In this document: piece after piece, positions 1-8,368 of the stretch | How the letters are laid out: each line of letters opens with the position of its first letter | Position numbering within the stretch: the first letter of the stretch is position 1 | NCBI RefSeq assembly: GCF_025567365.1 | Contig: NZ_JAOQJG010000007.1 | Location: 62,001 to 126,000 of the forward strand | From: Anaerostipes amylophilus | GTDB taxonomy: Bacteria; Bacillota; Clostridia; Lachnospirales; Lachnospiraceae | Direction: 5' to 3' | DNA length: 64,000 bases | Made by a program: the position numbers and the translations under genes | Notes under the pieces: model-generated | Told to the model about the DNA's origin: nothing | Database searches by the model: none | What the model saw: only the letters and a program-made list of their open reading frames with translations

Positions 1-458
1 GCTGTACAGTCTGCTGCAATCAAAAGATTGGCATCTTTAAAATATGGTGCATTGACTGGTACTAATTTAATCTGAACTGGCCATTGGGATAACTGGGAAG
101 ATGCATGTACTGACTGCTCTGTCTGTACTTCTTCCTTATGATTTATCATCTTCATCCTTGTTCCTGGACATCCATGGAATACTGGCTTTTCTTCTTTATC
201 TTTTGCTGCCATTTGGGCTTTTTTCTTCATATTGGCTTCGACTGCTTCTCTGTCATATGCAGCTGCCTCACGCTCTATAAAACTGATCGCTCCGGTTGGA
301 CAATTTGGCAGACAATCTCCTAAGCCATCACAATAATCATCTCTTAATAACTTCGCTTTTCCATCAACCATTCCGATTGCATCTTCGTGGCATGCATCAG
401 CACAAAGCCCACATCCATTACATTTATCTTCATCAATTTCAATAATTCTACGAATCAT
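1..458 (-). CDS. 4Fe-4S ferredoxin-type protein (3' end cut by window edge)
   Basis: Reading from the ATG at 458, the protein starts MIRRIIEIDEDKCNGCGLC and carries two ferredoxin-like cysteine clusters (CNGCGLCADACHEDAI, then CDGLGDCLPNCPTGAI) within the first 65 residues. A lysine-rich linker follows, then a segment ending LIAADCTA at the window edge; about 152 codons are visible. An AGGAGAA ribosome site sits just upstream of the start. The layout recalls Lachnospiraceae 4Fe-4S proteins of about 270 residues that often lie near hybrid-cluster protein or Crp/Fnr genes; that neighbour is outside the window. Electron transfer or redox sensing is likely, but the precise job is unknown. Confidence 0.8.
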   Translation of the reverse strand, partial: MIRRIIEIDEDKCNGCGLCADACHEDAIGMVDGKAKLLRDDYCDGLGDCLPNCPTGAISFIEREAAAYDREAVEANMKKKAQMAAKDKEEKPVFHGCPGTRMKMINHKEEVQTEQSVHASSQLSQWPVQIKLVPVNAPYFKDANLLIAADCT

Positions 459-631
459 TTCTATTCTCCTTTTCTTGACTTTTTATCCTTTACTGTATCG
501 TCAGTATAATCGATGCTTCGAAGAAAGTCTGTTGTTTTTACAACGTTTTTTATTTTTTCAAAATATTTATCATTTTTCTTTATGGCATCCTTTTTACCTA
601 TAGAGGACAAAATCTTCTTGCTGGAAAAACA

Positions 632-672
632 CGAAAAAGCAGAAGGCACTCCATAAACCTTCTGCTTTCTCT
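632..672 (-). terminator. Rho-independent terminator after the 92-residue gene
   Basis: On the minus strand AGCAGAAGG and CCTTCTGCT form a 9-bp stem with an 11-nt loop, followed by a T-rich run. It lies between the small gene ending at 718 and the ferredoxin gene starting at 458, so these are probably separate transcripts. Confidence 0.7.
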
Positions 673-717
673 GTTGTTTATTATTCGAAAATGCCAACAA
701 AGACATGTTCTTCCTGA

Positions 718-996
718 CTATCCAACGAAACAACACTCCATATTCTCTTCATAAAATCTGTCATACATCTGTCGCATTAAGGGAATCAATTTATAAAGTG
801 GTTCCGTCTTACGATGATTGACTTCGTCTTTGATCATCTCTTTGATGATTGCTTCTTTCGTCTCTTTAAGAGTACCATATACACCGACTCTTTCCAATAC
901 TTTTTTACATTTTTCTTGATTCTTTCTTCTTTTTAATAACACAAAATCTCCACAACATTTTTTTATATAATAATTTTCTTTCATTCTCATTAACAT
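718..996 (-). CDS. Small hypothetical protein, 92 aa
   Basis: The ATG at 996 has a good ribosome site (AAGGAG, 6 nt spacing). The product is basic and rich in Lys and Glu, with a Cys pair near each end (KKCCGDF and MECCFVG) and a helical middle (KETKEAIIKEMIKDEVNH). There is no signal peptide or membrane segment. I do not recognise the family. A terminator follows at about 632-672 and an inverted repeat lies in the leader at 1025-1052. The real start could be the later Met in MKENYY, but the ribosome site favours the one given. Confidence 0.55.
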   Translation of the reverse strand: MLMRMKENYYIKKCCGDFVLLKRRKNQEKCKKVLERVGVYGTLKETKEAIIKEMIKDEVNHRKTEPLYKLIPLMRQMYDRFYEENMECCFVG

Positions 997-1024
997 AATG
1001 TTCTCCTTTCCACATACCGTGCCT

Positions 1025-1052
1025 AAGATCTTTGTCTGATCACAAAGATCTT
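1025..1052. promoter_or_regulatory. Perfect 10-bp inverted repeat in the leader of the 92-aa gene
   Basis: AAGATCTTTG (1025-1034) and CAAAGATCTT (1043-1052) flank an 8-nt spacer, about 30 bases upstream of the start at 996. No T-run follows on either strand, so this looks more like a protein binding site or a leader hairpin than a terminator. The remaining intergenic DNA up to 1316 is very AT-rich and carries the promoter of the next gene. Confidence 0.45.
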
Positions 1053-1218
1053 CTTGAATGGATCATGGACATTATATGCCTTTTGTATACATATTTTGTT
1101 GCAAAATCATTACATTTTTATAAATTTTCTCTTAATTTATTATTTATAAATTTATTTTTAATTTCTATTAGTATTTTTATACTGTATGTTGTATACATAT
1201 AATGATATATTTTACCAC

Positions 1219-1248
1219 TTTACAACACTCGTTAATTCCAGTTATAAT
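1219..1248 (+). promoter_or_regulatory. Sigma-A promoter of HAD phosphatase gene
   Basis: TTTACA (1219-1224) and TATAAT (1243-1248) with an 18-nt spacer, about 70 bases before the ATG at 1317. Confidence 0.6.
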
Positions 1249-1316
1249 ATTTAAAGTTGTTTTATGATATCATGCATCAATATTGTCATGGTGTTAACTA
1301 AAGAAAGGATTATGTT

Positions 1317-2126
1317 ATGAATTATAAATTAATCGCTGTAGATCTTGATGGAACTCTTTACAATGATGAACCTGCAATTTCCCCAGCAACGATCCAGGCA
1401 CTGATCAAAGCTCAAGAAATGGGAATTCGAGTTGCAATTTCTTCCGGCCGTCCTCTTCCCGGTCTTTTTCATGCCAGAGATGCTCTTAATCTCCAAAAAT
1501 ATCATGGTATGCTTGTTTCCTACAATGGCGGAAAAGTTGTTGATACTACAAATCACGAGACTCTATATGAAAATACAATTCCTCATGAGCTTGCTGTTGA
1601 AGTTTTAAAATATCTTGGAAATTTTCCAGTTGTTCCAATGATCGATGATGGAAATGTTTTATATGTAACAGATAAAAATGCTTACCGTGTCCGTGAAGAA
1701 GCTTTAAATGACTCTATGAACTGTGTAGAGGTTTCTTCTTTGATCGATTGTCTGGATTTCCCATTAATTAAGATTCTTACTGCGATTGAACCTGAGAAAC
1801 TTCCAGATGTCTTTAAAGTGATTGGGAAACCTTATGAAGGAATTCTTGATTTTGTACAGAGTGCTGACTTTTATATTGAAGCAGTCCCTCATGGTACAAG
1901 TAAGGCAACCGGGCTTTTAAAGGTTTGTGAAAAACTTGGAATCCATTCTGATCAGATCATTGCTTTTGGTGATGCAAAAAATGACCTTGAAATGATCAAG
2001 CTGGCCGGTCATGGTGTTGCAATGGGTAATGCCTGTGATGAATTAAAAGAATGTGCCGATGAAGTTACACTTACTAATAACGAAAATGGAATCGTTCACA
2101 CTCTAAATCATCTGATCTTTTCATAA
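1317..2126 (+). CDS. Cof-type HAD-IIB phosphatase
   Basis: Haloacid dehalogenase superfamily phosphatase of 269 residues, the usual length for the Cof/YbiV group. Motif I is D9-L-D11-G-T (nucleophile and general acid), motif II is SSGR near residue 42, a Lys-containing TSKATGLL segment near 196 supplies motif III, and GDAKNDLEM near 218 is motif IV. The cap inserted between motifs II and III is of the C2B type. Such cytosolic enzymes remove phosphate from sugar phosphates, FMN or PLP; the substrate cannot be told from sequence. Single gene with its own promoter and a shared terminator. The ribosome site AAAGGA is well spaced. Confidence 0.85.
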   Translation: MNYKLIAVDLDGTLYNDEPAISPATIQALIKAQEMGIRVAISSGRPLPGLFHARDALNLQKYHGMLVSYNGGKVVDTTNHETLYENTIPHELAVEVLKYLGNFPVVPMIDDGNVLYVTDKNAYRVREEALNDSMNCVEVSSLIDCLDFPLIKILTAIEPEKLPDVFKVIGKPYEGILDFVQSADFYIEAVPHGTSKATGLLKVCEKLGIHSDQIIAFGDAKNDLEMIKLAGHGVAMGNACDELKECADEVTLTNNENGIVHTLNHLIFS

Positions 2127-2174
2127 AAGTCATAAAAGACCTGATCTCTTAAATTTTATAAAATATATTACGAC

Positions 2175-2216
2175 AAAAAGCGATGAAAGATTAATTCTCT
2201 CATCGCTTTTTTATAG
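2175..2216. terminator. Bidirectional terminator between HAD gene and dnaJ
   Basis: GCGATGA (2180-2186) pairs with TCATCGC (2200-2206); T-runs flank the hairpin on both strands, so it can stop both the plus-strand HAD gene and the minus-strand dnaK operon. Confidence 0.8.
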
Positions 2217-2240
2217 AACTTTTCAATTCATTAATTTTGA

Positions 2241-3401
2241 TTATTTTTTATGTTTTCCAAAGAATCCTTTATGTTCTTTATGAGTTTCTTCCTTCTTAGG
2301 GACTTCACCCATTGCTTCCTGGAATTTCTGAAGAGCTGCTCTCTGCTCTCCATTCAAATGTTCTGGTACCTGAACTACGAGTGTTACATAGTGATCTCCT
2401 CGTACATTCTTGTTACGTACCATTGGCACACCTTTTCCTTTTAAGCGGATTCTGGTGTCTGTCTGAGTTCCTGGTTTGATGGTATATTCATATGGTCCAT
2501 CCACAGTTGGAATCTGAATCTTACCACCAAGAGCTGCCTGTGTAAAGGAAATTGGTTCTGTAGAGTAGATGGTTGTATCCTGACGTTGGAATTTTGGATG
2601 ACGTTCTACGATTACTTCTACTAACAGATCTCCTCTTGGTCCCCCATTTGTACCTGGTTCTCCTTTTCCACGGATACGGATACTCTGTCCATTGTCAATA
2701 CCTGCTGGTACTGTGACTTCAATTGTCTTACGGTTGCTTATATAACCTGTTCCATGGCAATCTGGACACTTATCCCGAATGATCTTACCTGACCCATGAC
2801 AATCTGGGCATGTCTGAACATTCTGAACAGTTCCGAACATGGACTGCTGTGTAAATACGACCTGACCACGTCCCTGACATTTTGGACATGTTTCTGGATT
2901 GGTTCCTGGTTTTGCACCGGTTCCATGACATGTAGTACATTCATCTTTTAATGTAATTTCTATCTTCTTTGATGTACCAAATACTGCTTCTTCAAATGTT
3001 ACATGGATTCTTGCACGAACATGTGCTCCCTGTGTTGGACGGTTTGCCTGTCTGGCCCCGCCACGGCTTCCTCCACCGAACATACCGCCGAAAATATCTC
3101 CAAAGATATCTCCCATATCACCACCGAAGTCAAAACCGCCAAATCCGCCGCCATTAAATCCACCAGCACCCTGCTCAAAGGCAGCATGACCATATTGGTC
3201 ATACTGCGCTTTCTTTTCAGAGTCGCTTAATATTTCATAAGCTTCTGTTACTTCTTTAAATTTGGCTTCTGCTTCTTTATCTCCAGGATTCGTATCTGGA
3301 TGATATTTCTTGGCGAGTTTTCGGTAGGCTTTTTTTATTTCTGATGCTGAGGCATTGCGGTCAATTCCCAACACCTCATAGTAATCTCTTTTTTCCGCCA
3401 T
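2241..3401 (-). CDS. dnaJ: Chaperone protein DnaJ
   Basis: Hsp40 co-chaperone of 386 residues that stimulates DnaK ATPase activity and delivers unfolded clients. The N-terminal J domain carries HPD at 34-36, followed by a Gly/Phe-rich linker (about 75-125), four CxxCxGxG zinc-binding repeats (about 150-215: CTTCHGTG, CPKCQGRG, CPDCHGSG, CPDCHGTG) and the C-terminal beta-sandwich client-binding region. The C-tail is unusually Lys/His-rich (KEHKGFFGKHKK). Last gene of the hrcA-grpE-dnaK-dnaJ operon, 24 bases after dnaK. Confidence 0.97.
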   Translation of the reverse strand: MAEKRDYYEVLGIDRNASASEIKKAYRKLAKKYHPDTNPGDKEAEAKFKEVTEAYEILSDSEKKAQYDQYGHAAFEQGAGGFNGGGFGGFDFGGDMGDIFGDIFGGMFGGGSRGGARQANRPTQGAHVRARIHVTFEEAVFGTSKKIEITLKDECTTCHGTGAKPGTNPETCPKCQGRGQVVFTQQSMFGTVQNVQTCPDCHGSGKIIRDKCPDCHGTGYISNRKTIEVTVPAGIDNGQSIRIRGKGEPGTNGGPRGDLLVEVIVERHPKFQRQDTTIYSTEPISFTQAALGGKIQIPTVDGPYEYTIKPGTQTDTRIRLKGKGVPMVRNKNVRGDHYVTLVVQVPEHLNGEQRAALQKFQEAMGEVPKKEETHKEHKGFFGKHKK

Positions 3402-3425
3402 TTTTAGTCTACCTTCTCTTTAAAA

Positions 3426-5285
3426 TTATACTTCTTTGTAGTCACCATCTACAACATCATCATTTGCTGCTCCCTGATTAGCTCCAGCATCTGCTGCTCC
3501 CTGAGCTCCCTGCTGAGCCTGTGCTGCTGCTTCATACATCTTAGTAAATAAATTCTGAGCACTTGTCATCAGTTTGTCTTTCTTAGCTTTCAGATCTTCA
3601 ACCTGAGCATCTGTCATTTCCTGATCTTTTGTAGATTCTACAAGATCTTTTAATTCTTTTAAGTCAGCTTCTACTGCTGCTTTTTCTGTAGCATCTACTT
3701 TGTCTCCCGCTTCTTCTAATGCTTTCTCTGTCTGGAATACGATAGAATCAGCTTCGTTTCTTGCATCAATTGCTTCTTTACGTTTCTTATCTGCAGCTTC
3801 GAATTCAGCAGCTTCTTTTACAGCTTTATCGATATCTTCGTCAGACATGTTAGATCCAGCTGTAATCGTGATGTGCTGTTCTTTTCCTGTTCCTAAGTCT
3901 TTTGCAGATACATTTACGATACCGTTTGCATCGATGTCGAATGTTACTTCGATCTGAGGCACTCCACGTCTTGCAGGTGCGATACCATCTAATCTGAATC
4001 TTCCTAAAGACTTGTTATCTCTAGCGAACTGTCTTTCACCCTGTACAACGTTGATATCTACAGCACTCTGGTTATCTTCTGCTGTTGAGAAGATCTGGCT
4101 CTTCTTTGTAGGGATTGTTGTATTTCTTTCGATCAGACGTGTTGCAACTCCACCCATTGTCTCGATAGACAGTGATAATGGTGTAACATCAAGAAGAAGT
4201 ACATCACCGGCACCAGCATCTCCAGCTAATTTACCACCCTGGATAGATGCACCGATTGCTACACATTCGTCTGGGTTGATTCCCTTGAATGGTTCTTTTC
4301 CTGTTAACTGCTGTACTTTACTCTGTACGGCTGGGATACGTGTAGAACCACCAACTAATAATACTTTGCTTAATTCAGAAGCTGTCATTCCAGCATCATT
4401 TAATGCAGAATTTACAGGTCCTGCTGTTCTTTCTACTAAATGAGCTGTTAATTCATCGAATTTTGCTCTTGTAAGATTCATATCAAAATGTTTTGGTCCT
4501 TCAGCTGTTGCTGTGATGAATGGCAGGTTGATATTTGTTGTTGTTGCAGAAGATAATTCTTTCTTAGCTTTCTCTGCTGCTTCTTTTAATCTTTGCATTG
4601 CCATCTTATCTGTTGATAAGTCAACACCTTCCTGTTTCTTGAATTCATCTAACATATACTGTGTGATAACATTATCAAAGTCATCTCCACCTAATTTGTT
4701 ATCTCCAGCTGTTGATAATACTTCGATGACACCATCACCGATCTCGATGATAGATACATCAAATGTACCACCACCTAAGTCGTATACCATGATCTTCTGT
4801 TCTTCTTCGTTATCAAGTCCATAAGACAATGCTGCTGCTGTTGGTTCGTTGATGATACGTTTTACTTCAAGTCCTGCGATCTTACCAGCATCTTTTGTTG
4901 CCTGACGCTGAGCATCGTTGAAATAAGCTGGAACAGTGATAACTGCTTCTGTTACTTTCTCTCCTAAGTAGTTTTCAGCATCTGATTTTAATTTCTGTAA
5001 GATCATTGCTGAAATTTCCTGTGGAGAATATGCTTTATCATCGATCTGAACTTTGTAATCTGTTCCCATATGACGTTTGATAGAAGCGATTGTTTTTTCG
5101 GCATTTGTAACTGCCTGACGTTTTGCAGGTTCACCGATCACACGTTCTCCTGTTTTTGTAAATGCTACTACAGATGGTGTTGTTCTCATACCTTCTGCAT
5201 TTGTAATAACGGTTGGTTTTCCACCTTCCATAACTGCTACACAACTGTTTGTTGTTCCTAAGTCAATACCAATAATTTTACCCAT
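3426..5285 (-). CDS. dnaK: Chaperone protein DnaK (Hsp70)
   Basis: Hsp70 of 619 residues. The ATPase domain begins with the phosphate-binding motif GIDLGTTNSCVAV and contains VYDLGGGTFDVS and the GGSTRIPAVQ signature. The interdomain linker DVTPLSLSIE is followed by the peptide-binding domain and a helical lid that ends in a Gln/Ala-rich tail and DDVVDGDYKEV. It binds hydrophobic peptide stretches of cytosolic clients in cycles driven by ATP, DnaJ and GrpE. Third gene of the heat-shock operon, 50 bases after grpE; controlled from the CIRCE-bearing promoter upstream of hrcA. Confidence 0.98.
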   Translation of the reverse strand: MGKIIGIDLGTTNSCVAVMEGGKPTVITNAEGMRTTPSVVAFTKTGERVIGEPAKRQAVTNAEKTIASIKRHMGTDYKVQIDDKAYSPQEISAMILQKLKSDAENYLGEKVTEAVITVPAYFNDAQRQATKDAGKIAGLEVKRIINEPTAAALSYGLDNEEEQKIMVYDLGGGTFDVSIIEIGDGVIEVLSTAGDNKLGGDDFDNVITQYMLDEFKKQEGVDLSTDKMAMQRLKEAAEKAKKELSSATTTNINLPFITATAEGPKHFDMNLTRAKFDELTAHLVERTAGPVNSALNDAGMTASELSKVLLVGGSTRIPAVQSKVQQLTGKEPFKGINPDECVAIGASIQGGKLAGDAGAGDVLLLDVTPLSLSIETMGGVATRLIERNTTIPTKKSQIFSTAEDNQSAVDINVVQGERQFARDNKSLGRFRLDGIAPARRGVPQIEVTFDIDANGIVNVSAKDLGTGKEQHITITAGSNMSDEDIDKAVKEAAEFEAADKKRKEAIDARNEADSIVFQTEKALEEAGDKVDATEKAAVEADLKELKDLVESTKDQEMTDAQVEDLKAKKDKLMTSAQNLFTKMYEAAAQAQQGAQGAADAGANQGAANDDVVDGDYKEV

Positions 5286-5335
5286 GATCTATGTCCTCCT
5301 AAGATTTCTTCTTATTTCTATATATAATATAAATA

Positions 5336-5905
5336 TTAGTTAGCTACTTTTACCATACTGTGGCGTAATACATTTTCTTTGTACATGTAACCTTTCTGTA
5401 ATTCTTCTGCAACAATGTTCTCACCGAGATCATCATCTTCGACATGCATCACTGCGTTGTGAAGATTTGCATCAAATTCTTTTCCTTGTGCATCCATTGG
5501 TGTTACTCCCAGATCCTCCATCACAGCTGTAAACTGTTTGTAGATCTGTTCGATTCCTTTAACGAATGCGGAATCTTTCTCATCTTCAGATACGGCTTCT
5601 AAGCCTCTCTCGAAGTTATCAATGACTGGCAGAAGTTTTTCTAAAACTCCCATCGCTCCCATATCATAACGCTGTGTGGCTTCTTTCGCTGTACGCTTTC
5701 TTGCGTTCTCAAATTCTGCCATCAGTCTCTGGTATTTGTCTTTCCAGTCTGCTACGGACGCTTCTAATTCTGCGATCTTGTCATCAGCGGTTGCTTCCTT
5801 TGTTTCTTTGGAAGTTTCCTCCTTTGTCTCTGTATCTTTTATATCTTCAGCAGTCTCTTCTGCGTTCTTTACTTCTTCGTTGATGTTTTCGTTTTTCTTA
5901 CTCAT
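5336..5905 (-). CDS. grpE: Nucleotide exchange factor GrpE
   Basis: GrpE promotes ADP release from DnaK. The start chosen is the ATG at 5905 (MSKKNENINEEV), which has AAAGGAAGTGAT immediately upstream; an in-frame ATG 14 codons earlier lies inside that leader and lacks a comparable site. This gives 189 residues, a normal length. The N-terminus is a long acidic disordered region and coiled coil (about 1-90), then the helical/beta-wing domain with VLEKLLPVIDNFERGL and the end RHSMVKVAN typical of the family. It follows hrcA by 16 bases. Confidence 0.95.
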   Translation of the reverse strand: MSKKNENINEEVKNAEETAEDIKDTETKEETSKETKEATADDKIAELEASVADWKDKYQRLMAEFENARKRTAKEATQRYDMGAMGVLEKLLPVIDNFERGLEAVSEDEKDSAFVKGIEQIYKQFTAVMEDLGVTPMDAQGKEFDANLHNAVMHVEDDDLGENIVAEELQKGYMYKENVLRHSMVKVAN

Positions 5906-5921
5906 CACATCACTTCCTTTC

Positions 5922-6956
5922 TTAAGATTTGTCTTTAAAAATATCATCTAATTCCTCAGTGAGGTTCTTTAAAGTCTTAACGACTTTTTTGTAATCCATT
6001 CTCTTTGGTCCGATGATACCAACAGTACCTGTACCACCTTCTGCAAGTTCATAGGTTGCAGTTACGATACTGCAATCCTTCATATTCTTAACTGGAGATT
6101 CTTCTCCAATATAAACCTGAATTCCTGTGTGATTATCGGAATCTGATTCCAGTGTTGAATCAACCAACTGTGTCAAGGCTTTCTTCTCTACTAACGTATC
6201 AAGAAGCTCTGTTGCTGTATCCGGATTTCCAAGTTCCGGATATTTTAAGATATTGGTTGCTCCTCCTGTGTAGATTTCCATATGATCTGCATCATGGATC
6301 GCTTTGGCGATCTCTTCAAGAATCCGTTCTAACACATCCTGTCTAATTCCTGCCTGATCTCTCATCGTCTGAATCAGTGCGAGATTGATATCTTGTAAGG
6401 ATAATCCTTGTAAAAATGTATTAAGTAACACATTCAACTTCAGAACATCTTCATTAGAAAGCGGTTCTTCGACTTGGACCATCTTGTTCTTTACGATATT
6501 GCCTTGTGTGACGATTACTGCAAGCAGATGTTCATGGTCTACCTGAGACAGCTGTACAAACTTTAATGTCACATTCTGATAATGTGGAGAAGAAACCATC
6601 GTTGCATAATTCGTGCTACTTGCTAATACATTGGCAACCTGCTTTAATAAGACTTCCATCTTATCAACTCTCTGAATCAATGCCTGTTTCTCTTCGTGCT
6701 CATTGTCACGCTCACTCATCAGCTGGTCTACATAAAAACGATATCCTGCATCGGAAGGAATTCTTCCTGCGGATGTGTGAGGCTGTAAGATAAATCCCAT
6801 ATCTTCCAGATCTGCCATCTCATTACGAATCGTCGCAGAGCTTAGATTTAAATCCGGATGTTTTGCAATGGTTCTTGATCCTACCGGCTCACCGGTTTCA
6901 AGGTAATTGGCGATAATCGCTTTCAATATTAACTTCTTACGATCATTTAACTCCAT
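5922..6956 (-). CDS. hrcA: Heat-inducible transcription repressor HrcA
   Basis: HrcA binds CIRCE operators and represses class I heat-shock genes; its folding depends on GroEL. The ATG at 6956 (MELNDRKK) follows AGGAGGCGAAGAT, so an ATG 8 codons earlier is not used; the product is 344 residues. The N-terminal winged helix (about 1-75) includes GSRTIAKHPDLNLSSATIRNEMADLEDMG, followed by a GAF-like dimerisation domain and the C-terminal MDYKKVVKTLKNLTEELDD. First gene of its own operon and therefore autoregulated through the operator at 6974-7000. Confidence 0.96.
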   Translation of the reverse strand: MELNDRKKLILKAIIANYLETGEPVGSRTIAKHPDLNLSSATIRNEMADLEDMGFILQPHTSAGRIPSDAGYRFYVDQLMSERDNEHEEKQALIQRVDKMEVLLKQVANVLASSTNYATMVSSPHYQNVTLKFVQLSQVDHEHLLAVIVTQGNIVKNKMVQVEEPLSNEDVLKLNVLLNTFLQGLSLQDINLALIQTMRDQAGIRQDVLERILEEIAKAIHDADHMEIYTGGATNILKYPELGNPDTATELLDTLVEKKALTQLVDSTLESDSDNHTGIQVYIGEESPVKNMKDCSIVTATYELAEGGTGTVGIIGPKRMDYKKVVKTLKNLTEELDDIFKDKS

Positions 6957-6973
6957 ATCTTCGCCTCCTGTTA

Positions 6974-7000
6974 TTAGCACTCATTTATGTCGAGTGCTAA
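6974..7000. promoter_or_regulatory. CIRCE operator
   Basis: A perfect TTAGCACTC-N9-GAGTGCTAA inverted repeat, the classical HrcA target, lies 18 bases upstream of the hrcA start and just downstream of the promoter. Confidence 0.97.
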
Positions 7001-7011
7001 CATCTATATTT

Positions 7012-7040
7012 AAAGTAGCACTTTCGCATTTTAATGTCAA
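7012..7040 (-). promoter_or_regulatory. Sigma-A promoter of hrcA operon
   Basis: Minus-strand TTGACA (7035-7040) and TACTTT (7012-7017) with a 17-nt spacer; the start point would fall just before the CIRCE element, which would block elongation or clearance when HrcA is bound. Confidence 0.75.
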
Positions 7041-7118
7041 CCTTTTCTTTTACTTTTTTTGAAAATTTGTTCAATTTTTTTCTTCTTTGAATAGAATGTA
7101 CAAAAGGAGGTACTTTTC

Positions 7119-7421
7119 ATGCATAAAAATATGAACTTTAATATAGAACAAACACGGCTTAATAATACTTACCAAAGATTAAATTCTAACCATGATTTTC
7201 ACAGATATTTAAATAATCAGAAAGATCAAACTCCTACTTACTGGTCCTTTTTAAAATTAAGAATTGGATTTTCTATTTTATTCTTATTTTTTATCGTTGC
7301 TTGTTCAAAATCACTGCATACCAAAGAAACCAAACAAATACAATCTGTTTTTTCTCAGATAAATGAAGTTGATCCTTATACCTCTTATATTTTAGAAAAA
7401 TTGGATTTACATATACCCTGA
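7119..7421 (+). CDS. Small single-pass membrane protein, 100 aa, unknown
   Basis: An AAAGGAGG ribosome site 9 nt before the ATG and a strong terminator right after support a real gene. The first 45 residues are polar and rich in Asn, Gln and His; one hydrophobic segment (about 49-64, RIGFSILFLFFIVAC) could span the membrane; the last 35 residues are polar and probably helical. There is no N-terminal signal peptide, and the Cys after the hydrophobic segment lies too far in to be a normal lipobox. It is transcribed away from the hrcA operon. I recognise no family. Confidence 0.6.
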   Translation: MHKNMNFNIEQTRLNNTYQRLNSNHDFHRYLNNQKDQTPTYWSFLKLRIGFSILFLFFIVACSKSLHTKETKQIQSVFSQINEVDPYTSYILEKLDLHIP

Positions 7422-7441
7422 TATTCTTTAATTATAAAAGA

Positions 7442-7484
7442 AAACCCGAAACATCTGATCCTTAATCTATGTTCCGGGTTTTTG
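7442..7484 (+). terminator. Terminator after small membrane protein gene
   Basis: AAACCCG-x-AACAT pairs with ATGTT-x-CGGGTTT, followed by a T-run. It may also serve the converging DeoR gene from the other side. Confidence 0.8.
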
Positions 7485-7517
7485 TATGATTTTATCTCTT
7501 TTTTCTTATTAATATAT

Positions 7518-8276
7518 CTATCTTGGTACAATCTCTACCGTAATACCATTTTGCTCCAACACTTCTTTTGCTTCTGATGGAATCTGGTCATCGGTAAATA
7601 CCATATCAATATCCTTAAATTTTGACTGCATGACAACTCCATGTTCTGAAAACTTACTAGAATCTGTCAGAATAATCGAATTCCTTGCAGAACCCATCAT
7701 ACTCTTGGCAGCTTCTACTCTTAACATATCCCCACTAGTAAATCCTATTCCAGGAATATATCCATCTGTTCCCATAAACAGTTTATCTACATAAAAAGCT
7801 TCTGCACAGGTTTTTACTAATGGTCCAACCATAACTTCTGCTTCTTTCTGGTATTCTCCTCCAAGAACAATAACCTTTGTAACTCCACCCTCAGATTCTC
7901 TGATAAATCGTGCGATGTATGATGAATTTGTGATCACCGTAATATCTTTTTTCGTTTCAGAAAGTTGTTTTACAAGCAGTGCACAGCTTGAACCTGATTC
8001 TACCATGATCGTTTCTCCATCTGATACGATCTCGCTTGCTTTGGCTGCGATCCGCTGCTTTGTTTCATAACAAAAAGCCATACGATTACTAATATCTGAC
8101 ATATTCTTCATTGTTGCATAACCATGTTCTCTTGTTAAAAAATTAAGCTCTTCCAATGCATCTAAATCTTTTCGAATCGTTACCTGAGATACTTCAAGCA
8201 TCTTTGATAATGTTGCAACTTCTACTTTCTTTTTTTGATTTACAATTTCAAGAATTTTCGTCTGTCTATCTGTCAT
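7518..8276 (-). CDS. DeoR/GlpR-family sugar-phosphate regulator
   Basis: Transcription factor of 252 residues. The N-terminal DeoR-type helix-turn-helix (about 1-57) reads KVEVATLSKMLEVSQVTIRKDLDALEE; the C-terminal DeoRC sensor domain of the ISOCOT fold includes ITNSSYIARF and LFMGTDGYIPGIGFTS, which in this family binds a phosphorylated sugar. It lies 92 bases downstream of the aldolase gene and on the same strand, separated by a strong hairpin, and is the natural candidate to control the aldolase and glycyl-radical genes. Whether it represses or activates is not shown by the sequence. Confidence 0.88.
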   Translation of the reverse strand: MTDRQTKILEIVNQKKKVEVATLSKMLEVSQVTIRKDLDALEELNFLTREHGYATMKNMSDISNRMAFCYETKQRIAAKASEIVSDGETIMVESGSSCALLVKQLSETKKDITVITNSSYIARFIRESEGGVTKVIVLGGEYQKEAEVMVGPLVKTCAEAFYVDKLFMGTDGYIPGIGFTSGDMLRVEAAKSMMGSARNSIILTDSSKFSEHGVVMQSKFKDIDMVFTDDQIPSEAKEVLEQNGITVEIVPR

Positions 8277-8304
8277 AAAACTTTTTCCTTTCTTGCCCTA
8301 TATA

Positions 8305-8337
8305 TTAGGAAAGAGCCGTCTTGCGGCTCTTTCCTAA
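8305..8337. terminator. Perfect 14-bp hairpin between aldolase and DeoR genes
   Basis: TTAGGAAAGAGCCG and its exact complement flank a 5-nt loop. There is no clean T-run outside the stem on the minus strand, so it may be a partial terminator or an mRNA processing/stability hairpin that lowers regulator output relative to the aldolase. Confidence 0.55.
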
Positions 8338-8368
8338 TCAGTATATCATAAAATCTTCTTTATTTATA

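Noticed and set aside
461..736. Open frame of 91 residues on the minus strand
   Set aside because: It overlaps the preceding gene's 3' end, runs through a clear terminator hairpin at 632-672, has no ribosome site and a random Lys/Ser-rich composition.
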